A stretch of 64,000 nucleotides of DNA, from the NCBI GenBank assembly GCA_027625915.1, contig JANTQA010000070.1:3291001-3355000 (forward strand), read 5' to 3'. A program made the translations under genes and the position numbers. The notes beneath the pieces were generated by a model that worked only from the letters and a program-made list of their open reading frames with translations, ran no database searches and had not been told where the DNA came from. Within the stretch, counting starts at the first letter, position 1; each line of letters begins with the position of its first letter. Shown here in pieces: positions 24,154 through 34,984 of the stretch. Origin of the DNA: Anaeramoeba flamelloides. Its lineage: Eukaryota; Metamonada; Anaeramoebidae.

Positions 24154-24789
24154 ATGAGCACAAAAGTTGTAGTTATCGAAAAACAAGTTAGATATGGGAA
24201 CACCTCTTATGAATTACCAAGCCAAGAAGGAGACAATACACATCAGTGGACGATCTTTTTTGAAAGCGCAAACGGAGAAGATCTCTCGTTGTATGTGAAA
24301 AAAGTCTCGTTTCATCTTCACGAATCGTTTCCTGAGCCGACAATTGACGTCTATGTACCACCTTATGAAGTCACGATGAACGGATGGGGGGAATTTAAAA
24401 TTCTTATTGAAGTCGAGTTTGATGATGAAAGCAACCAAAGAAAGGAATTTTCACATCTACTCAAGGTATTCCCACCAAAAAACGAACGCTCACTGAAAAT
24501 TACAAAGCAGGCGATCTGTAAATTTGTGGATCCTTCAACAGAATTCCTTCACAAATTAGAAATTGCCAAGAGGACTGCAAGTCTAAGGACCACAAGCAGA
24601 AAGAAAAAAAACCCCGAGAGTAATCTCTCGTTGAAACAAATCGAAGATTTAGTAATCCGCCAAATACAAACAACCAAAAGAGATTTGTCACAAATTGAAG
24701 ATCATACAAACCAAATATTTAAACAGTTACAGTTAATTAATCCCCAAACAGCAAACATTTTGGAAACTTTATTTTCAAAATTTTTTTAA
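24154..24789 (+). CDS. YEATS-domain protein, Yaf9/GAS41 type
   Basis: Predicted reader of acetylated or otherwise acylated histone lysine. In yeast and animals the closest architecture (Yaf9, GAS41/YEATS4) is a shared subunit of the NuA4/TIP60 acetyltransferase and SWR1/SRCAP H2A.Z-exchange complexes. The YEATS domain covers residues about 25-112: HQWTIFF, EDLSLYVKKVSFHLHESF (the HESF acyl-lysine loop at 56-59), the Pro-Pro-Tyr-Glu-Val strand, GWGEF (77-81, the aromatic sandwich) and HLLKVFP. The C-terminal third (about 158-200) has regularly spaced hydrophobics and is probably the short coiled coil that pairs GAS41 molecules. At 211 residues it is near the usual 220-230. Single exon. Codons are less AT-biased than the flanks. 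Taf14-type paralogs are the alternative, but the C-terminal helix and the sequence favour GAS41. Confidence 0.9.
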   Translation: MSTKVVVIEKQVRYGNTSYELPSQEGDNTHQWTIFFESANGEDLSLYVKKVSFHLHESFPEPTIDVYVPPYEVTMNGWGEFKILIEVEFDDESNQRKEFSHLLKVFPPKNERSLKITKQAICKFVDPSTEFLHKLEIAKRTASLRTTSRKKKNPESNLSLKQIEDLVIRQIQTTKRDLSQIEDHTNQIFKQLQLINPQTANILETLFSKFF

Positions 24790-25234
24790 AAAAACTTCCA
24801 ATTTATGTTTTTCAAGAGGACTGGCTTATTATTATTATTGGATCCTATTTTAAAAAAAATTCTCTTCCAAACACTTATTAAATTCGGATTTTATGAATCA
24901 AAAAATTACTAATTAATTTTTGATACAAAACACTTAATCTTTAATAAATACCCTAATATGTATTTTTGTGAATCTACCAATTTATTGTTTGGAAATTGAC
25001 TGTACCTTCGGTAACTATGATTTTTTTCCGATTATTTTTATTTTACTTGATTAGATAATGAAACTTGGTTTGAGAGCAAACAAAATATCCTATTTCCTAA
25101 AATTGTTTTTTAATAAAAAAAAAAAAATTCGAAAATTATTTCTTTATCATCCTTCAGAGCTGTTATTCAGAGAAATTTCAAAATTGTCTCTTAGTGTCAT
25201 CATTTTTTTAAAATTCTTTTATTTGTAATTTCAT
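24790..25234. other. Intergenic DNA, nothing recognised
   Basis: 3' flank of the YEATS gene. No feature supported. Confidence 0.4.
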
Positions 25235-25720
25235 TTGTAATAAGATATTTCCAAACTAGTGGGGAAAATTTCTTTTAAAATAGATTTATTAAACTCCAAT
25301 TCTAGTATATAATTATTATAATATACAAAATCATTAACTGCCATTTATTGATCATTTATCAGAATTAAATTTATTTATTTGTAAGAAATTAATTTAATTA
25401 TAATATATCTAAGTTTCTGATTGCTTATTGAAAAAAGATTTGTTTTCAGTGACAATCAAGGTTATTGAACTCTTTTTGATGATAAAAATTCTTTTTCCAA
25501 ATCAAGGGATTAATCCCTTAATAGAATTTCGTCGAAAATTATAAACTTTTTACAGTATTTTATTGTTTAAAAAATTATTCATGACCTTGTAATATTTCCA
25601 GTTTTTTATTGAAATTGGGCTTGCATGGTTTTCTCGAAAAAAAGTGTTATTTTTTTTTTTCTCTTTTTAAGAATATTTTGATGAACATATTTTTAAATAG
25701 AATCTTAGACACTTGTTCAA
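25235..25720. repeat. Dispersed repeat X, copy 2
   Basis: Collinear with 7285-7765 through AAGATATTTCCAA, AAAATCATTAAC, TTGTTTAAAAAATTATTC, AATATTTCCAGTTTTTTATTG and TGAACATATTTT. The middle is diverged. Type of element unknown. Confidence 0.5.
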
Positions 25721-26736
25721 TTAGTTTTAATATTCCTCTTAATTTTGTCTTATCTGTTCATGAATAGAAATGCTTTTACAATACAATAGTATTTGAAATT
25801 AATAATAATTCCTAACTTTTTGGGAAAGAACTTATTTGATCGTTTAGAAGATGAATTTAATAAGATTCTAGATTATCTTTTTTAAGGGTTATCTCAATTA
25901 TTACAATAAAAAATGGTTTTTCGTAAAAAAAAATTGTACTATTATTTTTGACATTGGAACCCAAGAATTGTCTTAAAATTTCATTTTTTTATTTTTTACG
26001 AATTTGGTTTGATCTTACTTGAATGATAAATGGGTACTGAGATATAATATCCTTGCATTTTTCTTCTAGGGTAAGTATAATTTTGTTTTCAAGAATAAAA
26101 AAAACTTTTTAAAATCAGATCCTACGAAAGAATGAAAGAGGTTTGGGAAAAAGGTACTTTTTTACAATTAGAATCAGACAGGATTAAATATTATAACATC
26201 AAAAAAAAAAAATACTTTTTTGGAATTTCTCTTTGATCTCAAGTCCAAAACACCATTTTTATTTCTTCTGTTGGCTGAAATACCCTGTATATGTTGTCTT
26301 AATGAAGTAAACCCTTACGTCTGTAATCTAAAAATATTTTTTTTTCTCAACATCATTTTTTGAAATCAGAAATGAGCTTACTTATTTTAAATGATATTCT
26401 TTAATGATCAATGAAAATAAATATTTAATTTTGTTAATTACTTGTAAGTTAATGTATATTATATCATTTAAAATTTGGTACATTTACTCTAGGACTGCTT
26501 TATTTAATAAAATAAAGAAAACTCTGGAAATATTTATTAAAAAAAATGATAATAATTTTAAAAATAATACTATCTGCAATATTATTGAGAAATGGAATTG
26601 AATCTATAAAATATTCAAATATTGTTTACTGAGTTATTAGATAATTAAAATAATTTTAAATAAATCTTTAAATTTGAAAGGTGCTAGAGTGCTCTGGGGA
26701 TTTTAGTGTTTATCTAAACTTTTTTTTTTTGAGAAT
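25721..26736. other. AT-rich intergenic DNA, nothing recognised
   Basis: No gene or bounded repeat seen. The frame at 26404-26601 is AT-noise in composition. Confidence 0.4.
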
Positions 26737-27438
26737 TAAACTCTTCTTCAAATAAAATGGCACAAAACATTTCAAGAATTATTCAGAATTGAATCAAATT
26801 AATTGCAGTAATATTCTAAAATATACTAAACTCTTTAAAACATAAAAAAATACCCAACTAAAGATTTAAAACCCATTATAACAAAATAATAAAAATTTAA
26901 ATTAAATATTTTAAAAATTGATGTTACCTTTTTATTTGAAATGAGAAATCTTGTTTTGTAAATTGTAAAAAAAAAATATTATAAAATCAATAACAACCAT
27001 TGAAAATAGTTAATTGGGAAAATGTTCGTTACCTTTTATTGATAATTCTTTATAAGTCAAAATTTTATTCTTTAAAGTCTTATTTTAAAGATTAACCAAC
27101 TTCATCTGGGTATTTTGTCGGAATTGTTTTTTTCGTTATTTCCACTTTTCTTTATTCCAACGCATCATAACCAAAATTTTATTCAAAATTCCTATATCTA
27201 GTTCATTTGAAATCAAAATTGAACTTTTTTCCATTTTTATACTGATAGATTATTTCCAAATTGGTTTCTTCTTCTCTTTTTTTTTCATTTTCCTATTGTT
27301 CAATATCCATAACAAAAAAAAAAGCAAAAAATAAATAATTAAAATGAAAATCACCAAGAAGTAATTATTGTGTTAACAATCAAATTCAATAGTACTGATT
27401 ATTTTAGAGTTGTAATCTTTTGTTTAAAAAAGAGTTTA
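26737..27438. mobile_element. MITE family G, copy G1 (702 bp)
   Basis: Left end TAAACTCTTCTTCAAATAAA and right end (reverse complement) TAAACTCTTTTTTAAACAAA form terminal inverted repeats of about 22 bases. The interior matches copy G2 (43295-44009) in the same orientation: AATGAGAAATCT, TGATAATTCTTTA, TCATCTGGGTATTTTGT, ATTTCCAAATTGGTTT, AAAATCACCAA-AAGTAATTAT. Non-coding. Ends in TA, which fits Tc1/mariner-type targeting. Confidence 0.75.
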
Positions 27439-28054
27439 TATTGATTTTATATTCAAAAATTGTATTTTCAAAAAAAATAAAGGTTATTTTCTCAATATTT
27501 TTAGTTTTATTAAGGAAAATTTAAAGATATTTTAAATTGGAAAAAAACTCTGGAAGATCAAATATTATTATAATAAATAGTTATTATGAACTGATGTTTA
27601 CATTATTTGTATACACATTATAACAGAAATTTGTAAAAGTCTTCAGCTAAAGGATACTTTATCATTTGTCGATCTAGATGATGTTATTTTTCTTTTATTT
27701 AAATATTTTATATATTTATCTCGCCCCCTTACTTTTATTTTTTATAAATTTTGCTTTAACAGAAATATAAAAATTATGTATTAATTTTCATTATTTTTGG
27801 ATTTATTTTAAAGTGAAATGTTAAAAAAAAATATTTAATCTGGCATGGGGGGAATTGTGAAGTTACGAAATTTGTGCCCCCCAATCCAAATAGTGTCTAG
27901 AATATAATCAGTCATTAGAAGTATTTGAAACAAAATTTATTTTTCGAAAAATAAAGAGTCTAGAAAAAAAAATCTATTAAAAGGAAGATGGAAAAAAAAT
28001 AAAAATATGATAAGTGGTTAGAGAAAGATGAATTATTATGATCCAAATGAATTA
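27439..28054. other. Intergenic DNA with isolated GC-richer patches
   Basis: CTGGCATGGGGGGAATTG near 27840 and TGCCCCCCAATCC near 27883 stand out from the background. They are partial inverted complements and could form a short stem. No gene recognised. Confidence 0.35.
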
Positions 28055-28450
28055 GGGTGTGTTAGCTTTTAGGGGGTATTGGGATTGTGTGTTCCTTTTT
28101 CCCAATAATATTTTGAGTCATATTATTCAGAAGATATTCTATGGTGATATCATAAATTTCTTTAAGGTTCATTTTCCTCAATAATTAATCTGTTGTTTTA
28201 TTTTCCATTATCTTTAGGTCAAAGATATTAATTTTTTTTTCAGTAATTTTTTCTATTTTTTGATATTTTTTAATATGAATTACAGCTCAATCTCAGATTA
28301 AGTGGTCTACATCATCAACTTTCTTTTTAAAATGTGTACATATTTGGTAATCTGCTCTGTTTTCTAATTTGTACTGTATCTTTTCAAACAGGTTGCAGAA
28401 GGATTTTAGTTTAAATTCAGTTGTTGATGAATTTAATTTTAAATAGGACT
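28055..28450 (-). mobile_element. Remnant of a second LINE type, C-terminal part
   Basis: One minus-strand frame reads through about 125 codons with three internal stops. It includes KSFCNLFEKIQYKLENRADY, ICTHFKKKVDDVDHLI with a terminal Cys/His-like pattern, and ends GKKEHTIPIPPKS before a stop. The DDVDHLI motif after spaced Cys residues is the type found in the zinc-knuckle end of non-LTR reverse transcriptases. The sequence is not alignable with the LINE tails elsewhere in the window, so it is a separate lineage. Further remnants of the same protein may extend to about 28890 (a short frame there has GFKSLLGMGQIHS). No clear poly-A tail was found. Confidence 0.5.
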
Positions 28451-29126
28451 ATTTTTTGAGGAAATTCTCCCGAGATTGACTTTTTTTAGTGTATTTCTTC
28501 AATTTCAAGTTTTTTTAGTTTGCAATTAGTCAACTTTTTTTTGCAATGATTCAATAGAGGTAAAAGTAAGATTTTTGTGATCAATTTTCCTAATTTTTTG
28601 AAGAAATATGTTTTTTTTTATTTTTAACTATATTAATTTTCCCTGTATTTTTACAAGAACGTGGGAAACTTAAATATATATTTTACTGTTTTAAGGGTCT
28701 ATTCATTTACTGTGGATTTGCCCCATCCCAAGGAGTGATTTGAAACCAAAAATGGTATTGTTGAAATTCCCTTCTTTTCGGTGAAAAAATTCAAATAACA
28801 AATAAAAAAATTCATAGGATCTCATTGAAAGTAATTCAAATAACAAAAAAAAAGTTTGTAAAGCAAATGGAATTCCAAAAAAAAACAAATTTTTTAAAAA
28901 AAAATTACTGGTTTCTTTTTTTAAATTCCAAAAGGGTCTAATTTCTTCAATTTAAAACAAATTGTTTTCTTTAAACACACAATCAATATAATTAATTTTT
29001 TAATCTAATTTGTTTGAGATAGTAACCCTCTATATTTGACAAGTAAAGATTTTGTAAAATTCTTGAGAGAATAATAACTTATTTGGAGAATTAAAAAAAA
29101 AGAAAAAAAAATATTCAAGAGATCTC

Positions 29127-29232
29127 AAAAAGTGCCAATGAAGGACACTTCAAAACTAACGTATTTGATTTCAAAATTATTTTTAACAAAGATTGAAATT
29201 ATAAATTAAGTGTCTCTTATAGGGCACTTTTT
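29127..29232. repeat. Imperfect hairpin (AAAAAGTGCC...GGCACTTTTTT)
   Basis: Outer arms AAAAAGTGCC/GGGCACTTTTTT and inner arms GACACTT/AAGTGTC are mirrored around an AT-rich loop of about 55 bases. May be a small palindromic element. No second copy seen. Confidence 0.45.
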
Positions 29233-32073
29233 TCTAAAAATGTCCACTAATTTTTTGATTGTTGATTTTTGGAAATCGATCAGGCTTACCAGTTCATTTA
29301 GTTGGGTTTTTGATTGTTATGAGGTATTCAAAAAATTAAGCAAATTATTTTTAACTGATATGACTCGACCCTTAATTAAGGAAATACATTAACTTGAATA
29401 AACCATTGAAGCTATTTGGGTTTGTTTTAATTTGGTCAAAATAATTTTTTAATTTTCCAAATTCGATTTCTACTCGAAATCACTTCATGTCTTTTGTAAA
29501 TACTATAGAACGTTACTAAATACATCAAATATACTTTCCATATTTCTTGATCGTTTGAGTGCATACCCAAAAAGTATCATCGTTAATGAAAAAATTACAA
29601 ATTTATTAAAAAAACACTAAAAATTTAGAAATCATTCTTTCCACTTGTGTTCTATATCCTTATTTCAATAAATAAATGAAAATTTGTTGAAAAATGTTAA
29701 ATTGATTACAATCAGTAATATAATTTATTCTGGTATAATGCAAGTTCTGCTTGAGTAATATTAAAATCTATCCAGATGAAATTATTCTTAATAATTTTTT
29801 TTTATTTTTTTTTTTAAATGAAAGACTAAATTATTACTGATATCAAAAGAGATAAATATAATCAAATAAAATACTTTCATATTAAAAAAAATATTTAAGA
29901 GGGCATGTAAATTTTTCGTTTTTTGAGTGTCACCATTTATGTGAAACTGAATTCTTCAAATCATTTCTTTAATCAAATAAATTCATATTTTAATAAATAT
30001 GGAAGTGGAATATATCCATAGTATAAGATATTTTCATAACAATTAAAAAAAGGGAATTCAAAAAAATGAAAAAAGTGATCTAGAAAAAATAATAAATAAA
30101 AATCATTTTTTTATTGATCTTATCTCTAACATTTGTTATAATTACTTATTCTTTATTTCGTTTGATTTTTAATTCTAAATGAAAATACTTGTGTTTGTAA
30201 AATATTTGATAAACAAATTACTGTTTTTTTCTAAAGAATTCTCAAAAAGTTATCAAATATTCCTATTTTCATTCAATTCATCTAATTCTTGTTTTGTTTC
30301 AGAAAATCAGAGATTGTTTTAATTCTTCTTGAGTATAAGGGTTTATTTGATAAATTTTCTTTGATTATGTAATTATTTATTTTATTTTAAATAGGTAACT
30401 AAAAATAATTCTGAATCTGATTGAAATTTTTTCTTGAATTTATCAATTATTTTGATTTGAATCTTTTGTAACTGATTTTTTAATTCCAAGAATTCAACTC
30501 CTTTCTTTTAATTTTGAAAATAAATCCCATTCCAAAAATTTGGACACACCCAAAATCAAAAATAGGCAAAATAAAATTCAATTTATTATATTTTTCCAAA
30601 CCTTATACAAAACTACATTTAAGTTATATCGTATGAATGTTTCATTAAGTAATCATTTTAATCCAAATAAAAGAAAAAAATATAAAACTCAAAAAAAAAA
30701 AATCAGTATGTACAAAAACATGAAACGAGCGGAACAAAAAATGTATTGGTAAATTTGTTGAAATTTCACCAACAATTGTTGATCGATCAAATAAGAAGAT
30801 ACCATCTACCAATGGTATGTGATTTTTCTATAAAAAAAACTCAACACTAACCTTCTATCAACCATCGAAAAAAAATATCAGATCTACGAAACAGATTACT
30901 TAATTGGAAAAAAGGTATTGAAAACAAAACAAAAAAGACAAAAAATGAGAATAGTTTGTACAATCAAAATTCTTTCTATATTGAATTTAAAGTGTAGTAT
31001 TGTTATTCGATTAATTGTTTAAACTGTGTACAAATTTTTGGAATATAGTTTAGTATTCTTTGTTTTGGCTTTGTTTGATAAAAATATTTACAAAAAGAAT
31101 TCCTAAAGGAAATTTGTCGCAAAATATTTTGTTAAATCATAATAAATAGTAACGGGGCGAGAAATTCAAGGTAAAAAATTGTTTGGATCCATTCAAACTA
31201 AGAAGATAAAATCAACAAATCTTGAAAATATGCTATTGTCCAATTTTTGTTTTTTTTTTTGATTATAACAAATTTATTTGTATGGAAAGGTGATCTTTTG
31301 TGTTTGGTCTTCTAAAAGTGACTATTTGTTTCAAATAAACACCTTTTTGGATTTCTATTTTTTTTGTTAACTCTTGGATTAATTCCACTCCTTCGTATAA
31401 ACACATCTCTAGATACAAAACAAAATTTTAATTAAATCAAAAATTTAATCCAAAAAAATTTTCAAAAAATTGAAAAATGAAAGATTCAACTCTTATTTAA
31501 CTTATTCTTTTCACAAATAGAGCTGCGAATGATGTTTTGGTTCCAAAGTTTCAATATCTGGTGGCACTCAAAAAATATTTTTCAGTAAGGTTAACACAAT
31601 GAAAATTTTTCAAAATGGTAAAATTTACTTATTTCCTTAAAGAAATATTTTGAACAAAATATTGTTTTTTCCTTTTTAAATGGGTTGTGATTATTGGAAA
31701 AGAATTTATAATTCAATTTAATATTTGAAGTGAATAGAGGGGTAATATATAGTAAAAGACATAATTTTTATAGATTTTTCAGTGCATTTTATTCATTAAA
31801 ATAAAATAATATATTAATCTAAAATCTAAAGGTTTAATGTGTTACAAATACAAGATAAAATTATTTAATAAAAGTTGATTTTTTTCATCAAATATTAAAT
31901 ATGTTTTTTTTTTTTTAATGCCAAATTACGAGCAACAATTAACAGGAAGCAATTTTGGATTGTAGTCAATTGAAATTAAAAAACAATATCCAACCGAAAA
32001 TTTTAAAAAATTAATTCGACAAATAATAAATCTGTGAATTAAGTAATTATTTTATTAACATTTCTAAATGAAA
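29233..32073. other. Long AT-rich gene-free stretch
   Basis: No supported gene, RNA or bounded repeat. At 30534-30555 the words AAATTTGGACACACCC resemble Tc1-type transposon ends, and a short Lys-rich frame follows (30540-30752), but neither a partner end nor a transposase motif was found. A (N)ACGGGGCGAG patch near 31151 is GC-richer for no visible reason. Confidence 0.35.
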
Positions 32074-33113
32074 TTAAATTCTACAAATTTTTTTTTTCTT
32101 ATTATTATTAATAATCGAAGCAACAATTAAATAAGAATTCAGAATTATTGATAAAGCCAACATATTAATAACAAGAATTTTTTCAGTATTCCAAACCAAC
32201 CTTAAAATTAGAAAAAGAATTGAAGTCACGAATGAAAAAATTGTACCAAAAAAAACTTGTCCATAATTCTGCAATTTAAATAAAGCCACTGCCAATGTTA
32301 AAAAAAAAATCCCAAGAACGATGCTATACAGCTTAAGTCCCGTTGTGCCCATTTCGTCTGAAGAGTTTTCCCAAATATTGGTATTCCAGACAATTAATAA
32401 GGATATCTGAAGCAAAAAAATTGTCACGAAAAGAAGGAGCTCTGTTTTCTTTCTTTTTGAAAGCAGCGTAATCGATGCAATAAGAAGCAAAACTATAGGA
32501 AAAATCATGATCCATTGAATATAAAAAACTATTGGTAAACGATGTTTGGTAAGCAAAAGTGTGGGTTTTTTTTCAAATCGAAGAAGATCCAGAAAGAATG
32601 AAAGAAAGAAAGGAAGAAAGAAAGAAAGAAAGAAAGAAAGGGTGGAAGGAAGGAAGGAAGGAAGGAAGGAAGGAAGATAGGTAGGAAGGAAGAAAATAAG
32701 AAAAATAAAAAAAAAAGTTATTTTTTTGAATTTGTTTTGGTTTTTGTGTTTTAAAAAAAAACAAAGCAAATGGATTTCATTTTACAATATTTTGAAAAGA
32801 GTGCCAAGTTAGAAACCATTAATATTATTGATCCGAGATCCATCCCAATTATTCCAAAAAGAATCGAAATTGAAAGGTGTTGATATTTCATTTCGTTATT
32901 GAGGTATGTTGCAGATTTTTGGAGAGATGTTGAAGCTAAATAACTTTCTGTAGTGCTTGCCTGGTGCGTGTGCCAATCAATGTCAGGCTGTGAGCTTAAT
33001 TCTGGTGGAACCCAATTATCGCTGGACGAGAGCTGGAATTGAAGGGACTCGGACAAGGCATTGTCAGACGTTATTGTTGGTTGTTGAATGAAACTTGACT
33101 GTGAACTTGTCAT
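32074..33113 (-). CDS. Six-span membrane protein, family not recognised
   Basis: Starts at the ATG at 33113. Exon 1 (33113-32786) encodes a Ser/Thr/Gln-rich hydrophilic tail of about 75 residues and a first hydrophobic span (about 78-106). Exon 2 (32528-32074) encodes about five more spans and a short Lys-rich end (NNNKKKKICRI). The exon frames differ, so splicing is required. A GTAAAA donor at 32785 and a CCAATAG acceptor at 32529 give a 257-base intron and a continuous frame of 260 residues. The intron holds a (CTTT)n/(CTTC)n tract that serves as a very long polypyrimidine stretch. No transport or enzyme motif was seen. Function unknown. Shares a 690-base divergent intergenic region with the secreted-protein gene at 33804. 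Confidence 0.7.
32585..32690. repeat. (GAAA)n/(GGAA)n microsatellite inside an intron
   Basis: Tetranucleotide GAAA units pass into GGAA units on the plus strand. On the sense strand of the surrounding gene this is TTTC then TTCC, within the intron at 32529-32785. Confidence 0.9.
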
Positions 33114-33803
33114 TATTATTTCACAAAAATGAAAAAAATGATGGTTTGTCTGAATTCTGAAAAGGTTGAGTTGATCAACTCAAACATGTACAATCTAATT
33201 TGTTCTTATTTCTCAGTTTTTCAAGGTTAAAGTCTCAAGAAAATAGTTTTAATTGAAATAAGATTATTCACAAAAAATAGTATTTGAAGAATGGTTGGAA
33301 ATTAATTTCCTCTTTATTATAATACTATTGTTTTCCAAAGTGCCTATTCGAAATATAGTCCTGTTAATTGTAAATAAAAAAGATCAAAATTTTCATTCAT
33401 CTTTCCAAAAAAACACACACTCCCAAGAATTCAAAATCACAAAAGTCCTCAATTTTCAAAGGTAATTTAATAATTTAAACTGGTTTATTGAATTAAAAAT
33501 TGAAATTTTGCTACTTTATAAAACCTTTTATAGAAAAGCCAAATGAATATTTTGTTCCATTTATTTTGCAACAAATCGTATTGAAGTTTTTCTCATTTCC
33601 ATTTATTTTCTGTGTATTTTGGTTTATGAATTTTTGAAATTTGGCCATGAGTTAAAAAATATCAATGACAATTAAACCAATTAACTGATTTTTAATAAGT
33701 GATCCTCTCTGTAATTGGAATAAAATTTGGTTTTTCTTCTCTTAATTTTGGTCAAGAACGATTCATTTTTTTTCTTCTTTTAAAAGTGTAAAGAAAATTT
33801 TAA
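33114..33803. promoter_or_regulatory. Shared divergent upstream region
   Basis: 690 bases between two genes that point away from each other. Both promoters must lie here unless leaders overlap. No motif could be picked out by eye. Confidence 0.4.
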
Positions 33804-34604
33804 ATGATGAAAAATCGAACATTAATAATTTTTTTCTATTTCTTCTGTTTTGCTTGTCTTGTCAGATCAAAGCTTGTTACTGGAAAAATTTCTGTAGATT
33901 TTCTCCTCAGCAAAGGAGAAGGCAAGGGATCTAAAGCAATTAGCAACTTTAGCATTACAAATAACCAAATCAATATCACACACAATGGGACAGAGTTTAT
34001 GGGGGTTGTCTATTTGACCCACCTCAACTTTGGTGGTGATGATTTGTATGATGTTGTAAGTGTCTCTAAGGATGGTGATGATTTGTTGGTTGTTTATTTG
34101 TATTGCACGGCGGGAACAAGCCAGATTAACATGCTCTATTATGAAAGCTACGATTCCGAGCAGTGTATCCCAGAAGAAGCGACGGGCTTCCTCGACGCCC
34201 AACACTTTTCCAAGGGTGTCACAAAAGAAATTGGCTTTTCCATTCCCGTTTTAAAGACAGATCCCACCCCGATCCAAACAAACATTTTAATTGAAGGGAA
34301 AGAGATCAGCTATCAAAATGCAAACACCTTCCATTGTAAGCTTCACGATGATTTATACAAGGTATCTGTCTTTTCGACAGTTGATTGCAAGGATTGCCCA
34401 AACGCTTCAAGTGGCTGGTACGAACTACACAGCATCTTGTCCAATGGGGAAGACCGTTGCTTTGGGATCTTTTATTTGTATTTTGATGATCACAACTCTG
34501 TTCTTTTGAAATATTTATTTTGTAACCCCTCATTAACTCGCCCAAAAAGGAATCTTTATGTTGCCAATTGGAATGGAAGCCTGAAGACAATTTCACAACA
34601 TTAA
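33804..34604 (+). CDS. Secreted protein with a signal peptide, family not recognised
   Basis: 266 residues, single exon. Residues 1-23 form a clear signal peptide: KNR, a hydrophobic Phe/Leu/Ile core, then LVRS before the likely cleavage site. The rest has no further membrane span. It is rich in Asp, Asn and Ser and has about ten Cys, including VDCKDCPNASSGW, and several N-glycosylation sequons (for example NFS, NIT and NGT). The two halves look related: DDLYDVVSVSKDGDDLLVVY in the first and LHDDLYK with ILSNGEDRCFGIFYLYFDD in the second share spacing and end in a Tyr-x-Tyr/Phe-Cys strand, suggesting two beta-rich domains. Codon use is less AT-biased than the flanks. Function unknown; a secreted or lumenal binding protein is only a guess. 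Confidence 0.75.
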   Translation: MMKNRTLIIFFYFFCFACLVRSKLVTGKISVDFLLSKGEGKGSKAISNFSITNNQINITHNGTEFMGVVYLTHLNFGGDDLYDVVSVSKDGDDLLVVYLYCTAGTSQINMLYYESYDSEQCIPEEATGFLDAQHFSKGVTKEIGFSIPVLKTDPTPIQTNILIEGKEISYQNANTFHCKLHDDLYKVSVFSTVDCKDCPNASSGWYELHSILSNGEDRCFGIFYLYFDDHNSVLLKYLFCNPSLTRPKRNLYVANWNGSLKTISQH

Positions 34605-34984
34605 GTATTATCCATATCCTTCTCTTTCATGGAAATGGTTTGAACAGGCATTTCCATTTTTTGAAGAGTCTATTTTAATAAATTCAACCTATTTGTTGCT
34701 TTTTCGTTTTTATGGGCTTTTTTTGATCTACAAACCTTGAAATTACTTATTGCTAAAGAATTAATAAAACCTATTTTTTTTATTCAACTTTCCAAAAAAT
34801 ATTTACGATCCATAAAATTTTGACTTTTAAAAAAAGTTTAAGGTTAACAGTCCCTGTAATTGAAAAAAAAAATATTATCTTGAAGTTGGTGTTGCCGCTT
34901 TTTTATTTGGTTCTTAGCTTAGAGATTGGCAACTTGGTATTAATTGTAATCGTTGTTAAAAAATGAATGTGTTTTAGGAATTCG
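34605..34984. other. 3' flank, nothing recognised
   Basis: No gene or repeat seen between the secreted-protein gene and the foldback cluster. Confidence 0.4.

Noticed and set aside
30534-30752. Tc1/mariner element suggested by AAATTTGGACACACCC and a Lys-rich frame
   Set aside because: No partner terminal repeat and no catalytic or helix-turn-helix motif could be identified.
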